This document shows positions 43,019-52,460 of a stretch of DNA of 64,000 nt, piece after piece. This DNA comes from Cytophagaceae bacterium (lineage in GTDB: Bacteria; Bacteroidota; Bacteroidia; Cytophagales; JAIYAX01). Each line of letters opens with the position of its first letter. Position 1 is the first letter of the stretch. Location of the stretch: the NCBI GenBank assembly GCA_027488815.1, contig JAIYAX010000007.1:1-64000 (forward strand), given 5' to 3'. The notes under the pieces were generated by a model. That model was not told the origin of the DNA. It worked only from the letters and a program-made list of their open reading frames with translations, and ran no database searches. The position numbers and the translations under genes were made by a program.

Positions 43019-45637
43019 ATGGAGCCTTCCGTTATTCGTCAACAATTCCTTGATTTTTTTGCAGCCAGGGGCCACCAGATTGTGCCTTCTGCTCCATTAG
43101 TCATCAAAAATGATCCCACCCTGATGTTCACTAATGCCGGGATGAATCAGTTCAAAGACTACTTTTTGGGAAATGAAATCCCAACGAGTCGTCGTATTGC
43201 CGACACACAGAAATGCCTGCGTGTTTCCGGAAAACATAATGACCTGGAGGAAGTAGGTATCGATACCTACCACCATACCATGTTCGAGATGCTGGGCAAT
43301 TGGTCTTTTGGTGATTATTTCAAGCAGGAAGCCATTGCATGGGCCTGGGAGCTGCTTACGGAAGTATATCAATTGCCGAAAGAGCGGATTTATGTTACTG
43401 TTTTTGCCGGTGATCCGAAAGAAGGTCTTGATCCTGACACTGAGTCTGCCTCCATCTGGGAGCCGCTTGTAGGCAAAGAACGCATATTGTATTGCAGCAA
43501 AAAGGACAATTTCTGGGAAATGGGCGATACCGGCCCCTGTGGCCCTTGTTCAGAATTGCACATCGACCTACGGTCAGAGGCGGAGCGCAATGCAAGCAGT
43601 GGCATTGACCTGGTTAACAATGACCATCCGCAGGTGATTGAGATCTGGAATTTGGTGTTTATCCAGTTCAACCGCAAGGCAGATGGCAGCCTTGAAAACC
43701 TCCCCGATAAACACGTCGATACGGGTATGGGCTTTGAGCGCTTGTGCAGAGCCATTGAGCTGAAAAACTCCAACTACGACACCGGTGTTTTTAGACCCCT
43801 GATCCAAAAGGTATCTGAGCTCTCCGGAGTTCCTTATGGCCATTCAGAGCAAACCGATATTGCCATGAGGGTGGTAGCCGACCATGTGAGGGCTGTCTCT
43901 TTTGCGATTGCAGATGGGCAGTTGCCTTCGAACAATAAGGCAGGATACGTCATCCGCCGGATTTTAAGAAGAGCCATTCGCTACGGGTATCAATTTCTGG
44001 GTCTTCGTGCCCCATTTATGCACCAAATCACCTTGGTACTTTGCAAGCAGTTTGATCCGGTTTTTCCGGAGTTAGGCCAGCAGCAGAGTTTTGTATCCAA
44101 GGTCATTCAGGAAGAGGAGGTTTCGTTTTTGCGCACATTAGATCAGGGCCTCAAGAGACTTGAGCAAACATTGGTTCAAGAAAAAAAGGTGTCTGGAAAG
44201 GCTGCTTTTGAACTGTATGACACCTATGGTTTCCCCTTTGATCTAACCTCCCTCATCGCAAGAGAAAATCATTTACCTGTCGATGAACAGGGGTTTGAAC
44301 AGGAACTGGAGAAACAAAAAGAACGCTCCCGTGCCGCTGCTTCTGTGGATAAAAGCGATTGGCAGATCATCAGGCAGGCAGATAAAACCGATTTTATCGG
44401 ATATGACGAGGAGGAAGCCGAGGTGCAGATTTGCAGGATCAGAATTTCTACGCTTAAAAAAGAAAAGCTTTATGAACTGGTACTTGACCGTACGCCCTTT
44501 TATGCCGAAAGTGGAGGACAGGTAGGAGATACCGGATGGCTGGAAAACATCCACGAGCGTATACAAGTGCTCAATACCGTCAAAGAAAACGACCTCATCA
44601 TTCATCAGGTAGACCGCTTACCAGAGTTTTCAGACAAGAGTTTCCGGGCAGTTATCGACCGGGAACGCAGGCATTGCATCATGGCCAACCATAGTGCTAC
44701 CCATCTGCTCCATGCAGCCTTACGACGGGTGCTGGGTGACCATGTCTCCCAAAAAGGCTCATTGGTAGCTCCGGATGGGCTTAGGTTCGACTTTTCTCAT
44801 TTTTCGAAAATGAGTGATGCGGAATTACTGCAGGTAGAAGACCTGGTGAACGAGCAAATCAGAAGAAATATTTCCAAAGGGGAGGAACGAAAGATGCCTA
44901 TTGAGCAGGCCAAGGCTTTGGGGGCAATGGCACTGTTTGGTGAGAAATACGGAAACGAAGTGCGGGTGATCACATTTGATCCTGCGTATTCCATCGAACT
45001 ATGCGGGGGTACTCACGTGAGTCAAACCGGCATGATCGGATGGTTTAAACTGGTGTCGGAGACGGCTGTAGCAGCAGGTGTACGAAGAGTGGAAGCACTC
45101 ACCGGAGCCCAGGCGATCCGGTACCAAAGAGATCAGGAACAGATGCTGGGCACACTCAAAGAATTGCTTCGCAACCCGGCAGATACGGAGCGTTCACTTC
45201 GGCAGTTAATCGATGAAAATGCCCAGTTGCGCAAAGCCGCTGAACAAGCCCGTGCGGAAGCCCTTTCCGCCGTTAAATCAAAATTGGAAAGCCAGGTAAA
45301 ACTTCAAAACGGCCTGCATACCCTCGTCGCTGAATTGAAAGATACCGGGGCGGATGAGCTCAAGCAGTTGTCCTTTGAGCTGAGGCAAAAGTTTGATAAC
45401 CTGATCCTTATTCTGGGTTCAGCGCTTGATGGTAAGGCTTACCTGAGTGTCATCCTTTCAGACCATTTGGTACAGGACCGAAAGCTTAATGCAGTTGATC
45501 TGGTTCGCCAACTTGGGAAAACCATAGAAGGTGGGGGAGGAGGTCAGGCCTTTTTTGCAACCGCAGGAGGTAAGAAACCTGAAGGCATTCCGGATGCATT
45601 GCGTCAGGCAGAAGCCTATCTTGCACAAATAATCTAG
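43019..45637 (+). CDS. alaS: Alanyl-tRNA synthetase
   Basis: An 872-aa class II synthetase. NDPTLMFTNAGMNQFKDYFLG is motif 1, RVSGKHNDLEEVG motif 2, and GMGFERLC motif 3. The editing domain shows HSATHLLHAAL and CGGTHVSQTG with its metal ligands. The C-terminal part ends in GGGGGQAFFATAGG, the C-Ala region. Complete, and coupled to gatB by 8 bp. Confidence 0.97.
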   Translation: MEPSVIRQQFLDFFAARGHQIVPSAPLVIKNDPTLMFTNAGMNQFKDYFLGNEIPTSRRIADTQKCLRVSGKHNDLEEVGIDTYHHTMFEMLGNWSFGDYFKQEAIAWAWELLTEVYQLPKERIYVTVFAGDPKEGLDPDTESASIWEPLVGKERILYCSKKDNFWEMGDTGPCGPCSELHIDLRSEAERNASSGIDLVNNDHPQVIEIWNLVFIQFNRKADGSLENLPDKHVDTGMGFERLCRAIELKNSNYDTGVFRPLIQKVSELSGVPYGHSEQTDIAMRVVADHVRAVSFAIADGQLPSNNKAGYVIRRILRRAIRYGYQFLGLRAPFMHQITLVLCKQFDPVFPELGQQQSFVSKVIQEEEVSFLRTLDQGLKRLEQTLVQEKKVSGKAAFELYDTYGFPFDLTSLIARENHLPVDEQGFEQELEKQKERSRAAASVDKSDWQIIRQADKTDFIGYDEEEAEVQICRIRISTLKKEKLYELVLDRTPFYAESGGQVGDTGWLENIHERIQVLNTVKENDLIIHQVDRLPEFSDKSFRAVIDRERRHCIMANHSATHLLHAALRRVLGDHVSQKGSLVAPDGLRFDFSHFSKMSDAELLQVEDLVNEQIRRNISKGEERKMPIEQAKALGAMALFGEKYGNEVRVITFDPAYSIELCGGTHVSQTGMIGWFKLVSETAVAAGVRRVEALTGAQAIRYQRDQEQMLGTLKELLRNPADTERSLRQLIDENAQLRKAAEQARAEALSAVKSKLESQVKLQNGLHTLVAELKDTGADELKQLSFELRQKFDNLILILGSALDGKAYLSVILSDHLVQDRKLNAVDLVRQLGKTIEGGGGGQAFFATAGGKKPEGIPDALRQAEAYLAQII

Positions 45638-45645
45638 TTCAACAG

Positions 45646-47109
45646 ATGGAAAACATCTATGACAGTTACCAGCCGGTCATCGGCCTTGAGGTACATGCCC
45701 AGCTCCTTACCCGCAGCAAGGCTTTTGCCCCTGAAGAAACGGAATACGGTGGCATGCCCAACACTCAGTTAAGCCCGGTCACACTGGCCTTACCTGGCAC
45801 CTTGCCTGTACTCAACAAACAAGCCGTGAGCCATGCCCTGCGCATGGGCATCGCCTGTGGAAGCGAGATCACCAGGCATAACCTCTTTGCCCGCAAAAAC
45901 TACTTTTACCCCGATCTACCCAAGGGTTATCAGATTTCTCAGGACAAGACCCCTATATGCCGTGGAGGCCAGATCAAAATCAAGCTGAAAGACGGCAGCA
46001 GCAAAATCATAGGTCTCACCCGCATCCACATGGAAGAAGATGCCGGGAAATCCTTGCACCTCGATGGGATGGAAGACACGTTGGTTGATTTTAACCGTGC
46101 AGGAGTAGCCCTCATTGAGATCGTTTCAGAGCCGGATATCCGAAGTGCAGAAGAAGCCTATGCCTATCTGACAGAGGTCAGGAAACTGGTGCGCTATCTG
46201 GAAATTTGCGATGGCAATATGGAGGAAGGAAGCCTTCGCTGCGATGCCAACATCTCTGTGATGAAAAAAGGAGCACAGAGTTTTGGTAAAAAAGTGGAAG
46301 TGAAAAACATGAACTCCATTCGTAATGTGCAGCGAGCCATTGAGTTTGAAGTAATACGGCAGATTGACCTGATCGAGGCGGGAGGCACGGTGGTCACCGA
46401 AACCCGGAATTTTGACGGTGGCACAGGCAAAACGTATAGCATGAGGGCAAAGGAAGACCTTAACGACTATCGTTATTTTCCTGAGCCTGATTTACCACCT
46501 CTGGTGATCTCCGACAAGGGGCTGGATGAAATCAAACAAAGCCTTCCACCCCTGCCGGAGGAATTGTTTCACAAGTTTCATCAGCAGTATGGACTGCCCG
46601 AATACGATGCCCAGGTGTTGACCGACAGCAAAGAAATTGCTTTGTTCTTTGATCAGATCTGTCAGCATACCAGCCAATACAAGGCGGCCTCCAATTGGGT
46701 GATGGGTCCGGTGAAGAGTTATCTGAATGAACTGACCCTTTCATTGGATCAATTTCCCTTGAAGCCCTCACAGATCGCTGAGATCATCGCACTGATTGAC
46801 AGCGGCAAACTCAACTACAGCATGGCCAGTCAGCAGCTTTTTCCGGCCTTGCTCGAGGCAGGTGGCAAAGAAAGCCCCTCTGACCTGGCTGCAAAACTCA
46901 ACCTCTTGCAGGTGTCGGACACTGGATTTTTACAGGAAATCGTCAGCAAAGTACTTGCTGCCAATCCAGCCAAAGTAGCGGAGTACAAGGCCGGTAAAAA
47001 GTCACTGATTGGGATGTTCATGGGTGATATCATGAAGGAAACCAAAGGCAAAGCGGAGCCTAAAACCGTACAACAGTTTTTACAACAAGCCCTCGATCAA
47101 GATGCGTAA
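45646..47109 (+). CDS. gatB: Asp-tRNA(Asn)/Glu-tRNA(Gln) amidotransferase subunit B
   Basis: A 487-aa kinase-like subunit of GatCAB. VIGLEVHAQLLTRSKAF, the start, and NYFYPDLPKGYQISQ, GIGL-equivalent RIHMEEDAGKSLH, DFNRAGVALIEIVSEPD and EGSLRCDANISV are family blocks. The C-terminal YqeY-like domain ends in IMKETKGKAEPKTVQQFL. It makes Gln-tRNA from Glu-tRNA. The lipoprotein gene starts inside its end. Confidence 0.97.
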   Translation: MENIYDSYQPVIGLEVHAQLLTRSKAFAPEETEYGGMPNTQLSPVTLALPGTLPVLNKQAVSHALRMGIACGSEITRHNLFARKNYFYPDLPKGYQISQDKTPICRGGQIKIKLKDGSSKIIGLTRIHMEEDAGKSLHLDGMEDTLVDFNRAGVALIEIVSEPDIRSAEEAYAYLTEVRKLVRYLEICDGNMEEGSLRCDANISVMKKGAQSFGKKVEVKNMNSIRNVQRAIEFEVIRQIDLIEAGGTVVTETRNFDGGTGKTYSMRAKEDLNDYRYFPEPDLPPLVISDKGLDEIKQSLPPLPEELFHKFHQQYGLPEYDAQVLTDSKEIALFFDQICQHTSQYKAASNWVMGPVKSYLNELTLSLDQFPLKPSQIAEIIALIDSGKLNYSMASQQLFPALLEAGGKESPSDLAAKLNLLQVSDTGFLQEIVSKVLAANPAKVAEYKAGKKSLIGMFMGDIMKETKGKAEPKTVQQFLQQALDQDA

Positions 47110-48220
47110 CATTTGTTTTATAGCCCTGTTGACGGGCTCCCTACTGGCAGCCTGCAGCGTTGAGAAGGAAGAAAAAGCACTGGCACCGGATGAGTACAGC
47201 ATTCTGGTAAAGGTAGAGAACCCCAGAGAGGGTGTGAGTTTGCAACTTTTTCAGATCAATGAACAGGAACGTAAGTTGATTGACTCAGCAGGCTTTAATG
47301 CATCCGACAGTACCTATCGGCTCAGCGGCAAAAGCCCGGCTGCAGACTTTGCCTTACTGAAAATCGGAGACATGCAGGAGATGCTTATTTACCTGGAGCC
47401 CGGCAGGATCAACCTTCAGGCTGAAGGCAATAAGCCCAAAGCCAAATACAGCATCGGCGGTACCCGCAACAATGATTATCTGGATCAGCTGAACACCTAT
47501 CAGTCAGAGTATGCTATGGCGATGGCGGGCTTTGAACAGGAGTATATGATGGTTCAGGGCTCTGGCGCTGATCAGGATATGAGCGTGTTGGAGGCCAAAT
47601 ACAAATCCCTTCAGGCTTCGGAAACGGATAAATTGAAACAACTGATCAGCGCTATGGACAGCAGCCCGGTAGCCATTTATGCTGCGGGTATGTTTTACGA
47701 TAAAGATGCCTCATTTCCTTTTCTGGATAGTCTTTCTGCAAGGTTAAGCTCTCAGTTACCCAAGGACAAGTATGTACTGCTTTTTGCTGAGCAAATGAAC
47801 AAGCTTCGCAAGTTCGCCATCGGGCAACCTGCTCCTGACTTCACGCTTACCGATCTGGAGGGCAAGTCTTTTAACCTGACTTCCTTAAAAGGGAACTATG
47901 TGCTGATCGATTTTTGGGCAAGTTGGTGCAAGCCCTGCCGTCAGGAAAATCCAAATGTGGTGGCCACATATAAAAAATTCAAAGGCAAGCCTTTTAAAAT
48001 CATTGGAGTTTCGCTGGACCGCAGCGAGGAGCCCTGGAGAGAAGCCATAAAAGCTGATGGACTGATCTGGAGCCACGTATGGGACAAAGAGGGTAAGGTG
48101 GCCAATGATTATGCTGTCGAGGGCATTCCAAGCACCTTTTTGCTGGATAAAGAGGGTAAGATTATTGCCAAAAACCTGAGAGGCGGAGCTTTGGAGAATA
48201 AGTTGAAAGAGGTGATGTAG
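47102..48220 (+). CDS. TlpA-type thiol-disulfide reductase lipoprotein (DUF4369 + thioredoxin)
   Basis: A 372-aa lipoprotein: lipobox SLLAAC near residue 17, DUF4369-like N-terminal region (about residues 28-125), a helical middle, and a thioredoxin domain (about 240-372). Active site is WASWCKPCRQENP. FTLTDLEGKSFNLTSLKG is the AhpC/TSA-like entry. It acts in the periplasm on disulfides. It overlaps gatB by 8 bp. Confidence 0.9.
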   Translation: MRNICFIALLTGSLLAACSVEKEEKALAPDEYSILVKVENPREGVSLQLFQINEQERKLIDSAGFNASDSTYRLSGKSPAADFALLKIGDMQEMLIYLEPGRINLQAEGNKPKAKYSIGGTRNNDYLDQLNTYQSEYAMAMAGFEQEYMMVQGSGADQDMSVLEAKYKSLQASETDKLKQLISAMDSSPVAIYAAGMFYDKDASFPFLDSLSARLSSQLPKDKYVLLFAEQMNKLRKFAIGQPAPDFTLTDLEGKSFNLTSLKGNYVLIDFWASWCKPCRQENPNVVATYKKFKGKPFKIIGVSLDRSEEPWREAIKADGLIWSHVWDKEGKVANDYAVEGIPSTFLLDKEGKIIAKNLRGGALENKLKEVM

Positions 48221-48340
48221 AACTGCCCTGGCGGGTGTTTTCATATAACAGATTTGCATTTTATACCCCTAGTCTTGCTTTAAGCGAGTTTCTCATTCGG
48301 CCTAGTTGAAAATGAGGATTATTGGGGTGCTGCCGAAATA

Positions 48341-48437
48341 AAAAAAAGACCCATCATTTCTGACAGGTCTCAATTCTTTAACTTGGTTACGTTGTCTGAC
48401 GTCAAGAGGCTTGACCAAGCATCACGATACAAAAGTA
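48341..48437 (-). ncRNA. Possible small RNA on the reverse strand
   Basis: In the 385-bp stretch between 48221 and 48605 no gene is seen, but the reverse strand carries a -7 match (TACTTTTG, 48430-48437), a foldable body with two hairpins (48384-48408, stem CTTG/CAAG then ACGT/ACGT), and an intrinsic terminator (AGACC 48366-48370 with GGTCT 48348-48352, then T8). The predicted transcript is about 80 nt. It also holds a six-codon open frame (M-L-G-Q-A-S). No TTG at -33 is found. Confidence 0.3.
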
Positions 48438-48570
48438 GCTATAAAGTCCTATTAGATGTTCACACATAACAGTCTTTGGCTCATACCAATTTGTCGAACG
48501 CCTTCGTTGCAAACAAAGATGATTGTGGGGCAAAGGCGATTTAGATGTTAAGCCTGAGTAAAGATATTGC

Positions 48571-48601
48571 TTGTTCCACTATTGGGAACTTCCTATATTT
48601 G
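48571..48601 (+). promoter_or_regulatory. Promoter of higBA with inverted repeat
   Basis: TTG (48571-48573) and TATATTTG (48594-48601) are 20 bp apart, a full match. Between them lies GTTCC-N7-GGAAC (48573-48589), a likely operator for the antitoxin. The GTG start of the toxin is at 48606, so the mRNA would have almost no leader. Confidence 0.6.
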
Positions 48602-48605
48602 CAGA

Positions 48606-48899
48606 GTGAGAGTAATAGCTAAGAAGACATTGAAGGTCTTTTGGCTTAAACACAGCGATTGTGCTGAACAACTGAAATCCTGGTACAAAGAAGCTGAAGA
48701 AGCCCATTGGTCGACACCACAAAATCTAAAAAAGTTGTATCCTACCGCAAGTATTCTTGGAGATAACAGGGTAGTATTTAACATTAAAGGGAACAGTTAT
48801 CGACTAATCGTAAAAATCAACTATGACTATTCAATCGTTTGGATAAGATTTCTTGGAACTCATGCAGAATACGACAAGATCAACGCATTAACCATATGA
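48606..48899 (+). CDS. HigB-type mRNA interferase toxin
   Basis: A 97-aa RelE-fold toxin of the HigB family, GTG start giving MRVIAKKTLKVFWLKH. ASILGDNRVVFNIKGNSYRLIVKINY and FLGTHAEYDKINA are family signatures, including the catalytic basic and His residues. It cleaves mRNA on the ribosome. The antitoxin follows within 5 bp, the usual toxin-first HigBA order. Confidence 0.92.
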   Translation: MRVIAKKTLKVFWLKHSDCAEQLKSWYKEAEEAHWSTPQNLKKLYPTASILGDNRVVFNIKGNSYRLIVKINYDYSIVWIRFLGTHAEYDKINALTI

Positions 48900-48903
48900 A
48901 CTC

Positions 48904-49260
48904 ATGAAATTAAGAGTAATTAAAACAGAGGCCCAATACCAGGAAGCATTAAAGAGGCTTGATGAAATTTTTGATTCTAAAAAAGGATCTGAAAACGCTG
49001 ATGAATTAGAACTTCTTTCTTTTTTAATAGAAAAATATGAAAATGAGACAAGTCCAATAGATTTACCCGACCCAATCGAAGCGATCAAGTTTCGAATGGA
49101 ACAATTAGGTTATAAACAAAAGGACTTAGCGGTAATTATTGGCTTAAAAAGTAGAGTTAGTGAGGTATTGCAGCGCAAGAGGAAGCTGAGTTTAGATATG
49201 ATCAGAAAACTACATGTCTCATTGGGGATTCCGACGGAGGTACTAATAAAAGAGTACTAG
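48904..49260 (+). CDS. HigA-type antitoxin (XRE helix-turn-helix)
   Basis: A 118-aa antitoxin. The N-terminal helical part (about residues 1-55) binds the toxin; IEAIKFRMEQLGYKQKDLAVIIG and RVSEVLQRKRKLSLDMIRKL form the XRE DNA-binding helices. It also represses the operon in typical HigBA systems. Confidence 0.9.
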   Translation: MKLRVIKTEAQYQEALKRLDEIFDSKKGSENADELELLSFLIEKYENETSPIDLPDPIEAIKFRMEQLGYKQKDLAVIIGLKSRVSEVLQRKRKLSLDMIRKLHVSLGIPTEVLIKEY

Positions 49261-49269
49261 TAAAAGTAC

Positions 49270-49291
49270 TGTCAGGTGTTAACACCTGACA
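49270..49291. repeat. Perfect 22-bp palindrome
   Basis: Arms TGTCAGGTGTT/AACACCTGACA with no central spacer, 9 bp after higA. As RNA it would make a loop-less stem with no T tract, so it is either a weak terminator or a protein-binding site. The rest of 49261-49507 is AT-rich with no gene. Confidence 0.7.
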
Positions 49292-49507
49292 ACCTTACTC
49301 TTTTCAACCCTATTTTCATTTGTTTCCCAATCCGCTGTTAGTCATACTTGGTTGGACTGGACAGCTGACACTCAGACTAAAGACTTCTTTAAAATCTATA
49401 ATAAGACATAATTGAATTAATAAAACTGCCTATGCACACAGTAATGTACCTAATAGATAGATTAAAATCTATTTAAAATAGCTATACTTGCAGCATCAAA
49501 TGATTTT

Positions 49508-50950
49508 ATGGGAAGAATAAGCCTTATTCCAACAGAAAAAATAGTAGAGCGCTTACGTTACGAAAATCCCTGGTGGGTGAATAAGCAAATCCCTGAAGTG
49601 TACAGTAAAATGGCCCAAAGACAATACTTCAGGTTGTTTTATCCCTATGTAATGGAGAAAAACATAAGAAGGGCTTTGGTTCTTATGGGACCAAGGCGTG
49701 TTGGGAAAACGGTCATGTTGTTTCACAGTATTCAACAGTTACTTACTGAAAAGGTAAATCCTCAAAAAATATTTTTCATTGGGATAGACAACCCCATTTA
49801 TGTTCATCTAAGTTTAGAAGACATCTTAAATCTTTGTAAACAATCACTCAATCAGGACCATTTAAACGGTTGTTATGTATTTTTCGACGAAATACAATAC
49901 CTGAAGGACTGGGAACGCCACCTTAAAGTGCTGGTTGACTCCTTTCCTGAAACGAAGTTTATCGTATCCGGTTCAGCAGCAGCTGCCTTAAAATGGCACA
50001 GTACGGAAAGCGGAGCAGGCAGATTTACAGATTTTATATTGCCGCCACTTACTTTTCAAGAGTACATTCATCTAAAGGAGATGAACCATCTGATCTACAA
50101 TGGAACAATACGCTATGGAGAAAATCAAATACCCTATTGGCTTACGCACGATATAAAGGCACTGAATCGAGAGTTCGTTCATTACCTCAACTTTGGTGGT
50201 TATCCTGAAGTTGTTTTAAGTGAAAAGATACAAAGCGATATGGGGCGATACGTAAAAAACGATATAGTAGACAAAGTGTTGCTGAGAGATTTGCCAAGTT
50301 TATATGGCATCAAAGATGTTCAGGAGTTAAACCGATTTTTTACTTATATCGCTTATAACACAGGTAATGAGTTTTCCTATGAAGCCATGAGTAAAGAAAG
50401 TGGTATACAAAAAGACACCTTGAAGAAATACCTGGACTATTTAGAAGCTGCTTTCTTAATCAAAGTATTAAACAAAGTGGACACAACAGCTAAACGACTA
50501 AAACGAATAACCAGCTTCAAAGTGTATCTGACCAATCCCTCACTGCGTACGGCCTTGTTTTCACCCATTGGTGAAACGGACAATGAAATGGGGAATATGG
50601 TGGAAACAGCGGTGCTGTCACAATGGATGCATAGCGAAAAATTAGATTTGGCTTACGCCCGTTGGAAAGAAGGTAGAAAGGAAGGAGAAGTAGACGTAGT
50701 GCTGCTGGATGATAAAAAGTATAAACCATTGTGGGGTGTTGAGATCAAGTGGAGTAATCGATACTTTGAAAAACCCCATGAATTGAAAAGCTTGATACAC
50801 TTCTGCAAGAGCAACCAATTTCAGGAGGCTTTGGTGACATCAATAGATCAGCCAGGGATGAAGCAACTACAAGGATTGTTGGTTTCATTTGTTCCCGCCT
50901 CCATTTATTGTTACAATATTGGCGACATGACACTGAAGATAAAGAATTAA
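49508..50950 (+). CDS. AAA_14/DUF4143 P-loop ATPase
   Basis: A 480-aa ATPase. Walker A is MGPRRVGKTVML, Walker B is YVFFDEIQYLKDW, and SGSAAAALK is the sensor-1 region. The C-terminal DUF4143 domain (about residues 350-480) ends with EGEVDVVLLDD...WGVEIKWS, a D-E-x-K restriction-nuclease-like core (D-x-n-E-x-K). This family is common in accessory regions and its role is unknown. A weak -7 box (TATACTTG, 49482-49489) and a 13-bp inverted repeat (CTATTT-A-AAATAG, 49469-49481) lie upstream. Confidence 0.88.
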   Translation: MGRISLIPTEKIVERLRYENPWWVNKQIPEVYSKMAQRQYFRLFYPYVMEKNIRRALVLMGPRRVGKTVMLFHSIQQLLTEKVNPQKIFFIGIDNPIYVHLSLEDILNLCKQSLNQDHLNGCYVFFDEIQYLKDWERHLKVLVDSFPETKFIVSGSAAAALKWHSTESGAGRFTDFILPPLTFQEYIHLKEMNHLIYNGTIRYGENQIPYWLTHDIKALNREFVHYLNFGGYPEVVLSEKIQSDMGRYVKNDIVDKVLLRDLPSLYGIKDVQELNRFFTYIAYNTGNEFSYEAMSKESGIQKDTLKKYLDYLEAAFLIKVLNKVDTTAKRLKRITSFKVYLTNPSLRTALFSPIGETDNEMGNMVETAVLSQWMHSEKLDLAYARWKEGRKEGEVDVVLLDDKKYKPLWGVEIKWSNRYFEKPHELKSLIHFCKSNQFQEALVTSIDQPGMKQLQGLLVSFVPASIYCYNIGDMTLKIKN

Positions 50951-50986
50951 AAGTACTATTTGCAGCAATATGAAAATCACTTGCTC

Positions 50987-51493
50987 ATGAGACACTTCTT
51001 AATTATGCCAATCATTTTATTGCTAATAAGTAGTTGTAAGAATAACAAACCAGAAAGTTCATCACAAATACTACTTGATACAGTTGCTGTAAAGAATTGG
51101 CTGACTAAAGTTATTATTGATTACCGAAACAGTGAGGCTTCGCTGGCCAACGAAAATCAACTCAGCTCATTTTTAACAGATGACTATTACAGGTATAAAT
51201 CAATGGCTATTGGAATAGAGTATGACACTATAACCAGGGAGCAGTTTGATGAAAAATGGAAAGCAAACTTCCAAACAGAATATGTTGGTAAAATGGGATT
51301 TTTTAATTGGTGTCAAGACTGCGGTACGGTAGAAGTTCCTTCATGCAGTTTTTTAAGACCAATTAGTTCGTCCGCTCAAATCTTTCGAGTTGTACTTAAG
51401 GATGTTCGATGGCAGTCAAATAGCGAAATGGACGTTGTAGTAGTTTTCAAAGAAAATCAATTGTTGATTTCAGACGTTCGACATTATGATTAG
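50987..51493 (+). CDS. Hypothetical lipoprotein
   Basis: A 168-aa lipoprotein from ATG 50987: signal MRHFLIMPIILLLISSCKNN with lipobox ISSC. The rest is mixed alpha/beta with a conserved-looking FNWCQDCGTVE (CxxC). No domain recognised. The gene lies between the ATPase and the HEPN-like gene, in the AT-richer patch. A long in-frame extension upstream to 50960 is not preferred. Confidence 0.65.
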   Translation: MRHFLIMPIILLLISSCKNNKPESSSQILLDTVAVKNWLTKVIIDYRNSEASLANENQLSSFLTDDYYRYKSMAIGIEYDTITREQFDEKWKANFQTEYVGKMGFFNWCQDCGTVEVPSCSFLRPISSSAQIFRVVLKDVRWQSNSEMDVVVVFKENQLLISDVRHYD

Positions 51494-51707
51494 GCCTTTT
51501 AGCCATCACCATCTTTATGCCTGTGTCTTGAAGGTGAATGTTGAGCTATTAGAACAATTTAGAGCCAGTAACAGGCTTTTGGCTCAAAAGAGGGCGATAT
51601 TGTATTATAAATTTTACCTTGCTTCAGCTTTATTATTGTGTTGAAAGATTATTGCTCCGAAATTCGCTTCTTCGCAATATCCCAAAATCGTTGCGGTTTA
51701 TTTGCTT

Positions 51708-52289
51708 ATGAAAAATTTAGATTTTCGATTATCTAGGTGGAGAGATAAATTAGTTTCGGAAGTTAAAGTTCCATTAGATTTGTGTGACAAAATAGCAACA
51801 GCTATTGAACTTGAAATTGAGAGAATGACAGATGAGGAAAGGAGGAGTTTAAAGGAGGCCTCTCCAATTGATTTAAAGGTAAGAATCGAGGAGTTGCTAG
51901 CATTTCAGGTAATGATGGACACTTTTAACAAAGTAAAACCTAGACCTGAAATTGTAAGGACACAAGTGATTGCACAAAACTACATTTGCTTTGTTTACTT
52001 AAAGGACACGCTTTTTGAGAGATTGAAGGTAATTTCGCAGCCTGGCACTGTGACGAAAAAGTGTTGCAAATATCTATTGAACAACCCTGTTCGAGCATTT
52101 AGAAATTCTATAGCACATGGTAACTGGGCCTACAAATAAGATTTTTCTGGTTTAGAGTTTTGGGCGCACAAGGGAGAACCTAATGGACAACCTATGGATA
52201 AATGGGAGGTTTCCGGAGACGATTTAGATTTTTGGCAAGCATTATCTCGTACAGTTGCCTACACTACATATTTGACATTAACAAAGTAG
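51708..52289 (+). pseudogene. HEPN-like gene interrupted by one in-frame stop
   Basis: From ATG 51708 a frame runs 143 codons to TAA (52137-52139), then continues in the same frame for 49 codons to TAG 52287. The first part ends RNSIAHGNWAYK, with R132-x4-H137, the HEPN RNase motif. The second part reads DFSGLEFWAHKGEPN ... WEVSGDDLDFWQALSRTVAY, which continues the same domain. The single stop therefore splits a protein of about 192 residues. Possible readings are a recent nonsense mutation, a sequencing error, or programmed readthrough. No antitoxin (MNT-type nucleotidyltransferase) is next to it. Confidence 0.7.
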
Positions 52290-52420
52290 ATTTGTGATGG
52301 CAAACTAGCCCAGTATATATGGTTTTGCATCTAGCAAGTTTTATTTTTAATTGAAGGTTCAGTTATTCCCCTCTGATACCCCCCTCAATTTCTCCCCCCC
52401 CAAATAATCCCTACACCCCC

Positions 52421-52460
52421 TTTGCCACTTATCTGAAACAGTTACATTTGCAACTGTTTC
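52421..52460 (+). promoter_or_regulatory. Promoter and palindromic operator of the marR efflux operon
   Basis: TTTG (52421-52424) and TACATTTG (52443-52450) are 18 bp apart. A 9-8-9 inverted repeat, GAAACAGTT (52435-52443) and AACTGTTTC (52452-52460), brackets the -7 box. The ATG at 52465 is 14 bp after the box. This is where an autorepressing MarR protein would bind. Confidence 0.8.

Noticed and set aside
48341-48370. Terminator of the alaS-gatB-tlpA operon
   Set aside because: The T tract follows the stem only on the reverse strand, so it faces the wrong way for these genes.
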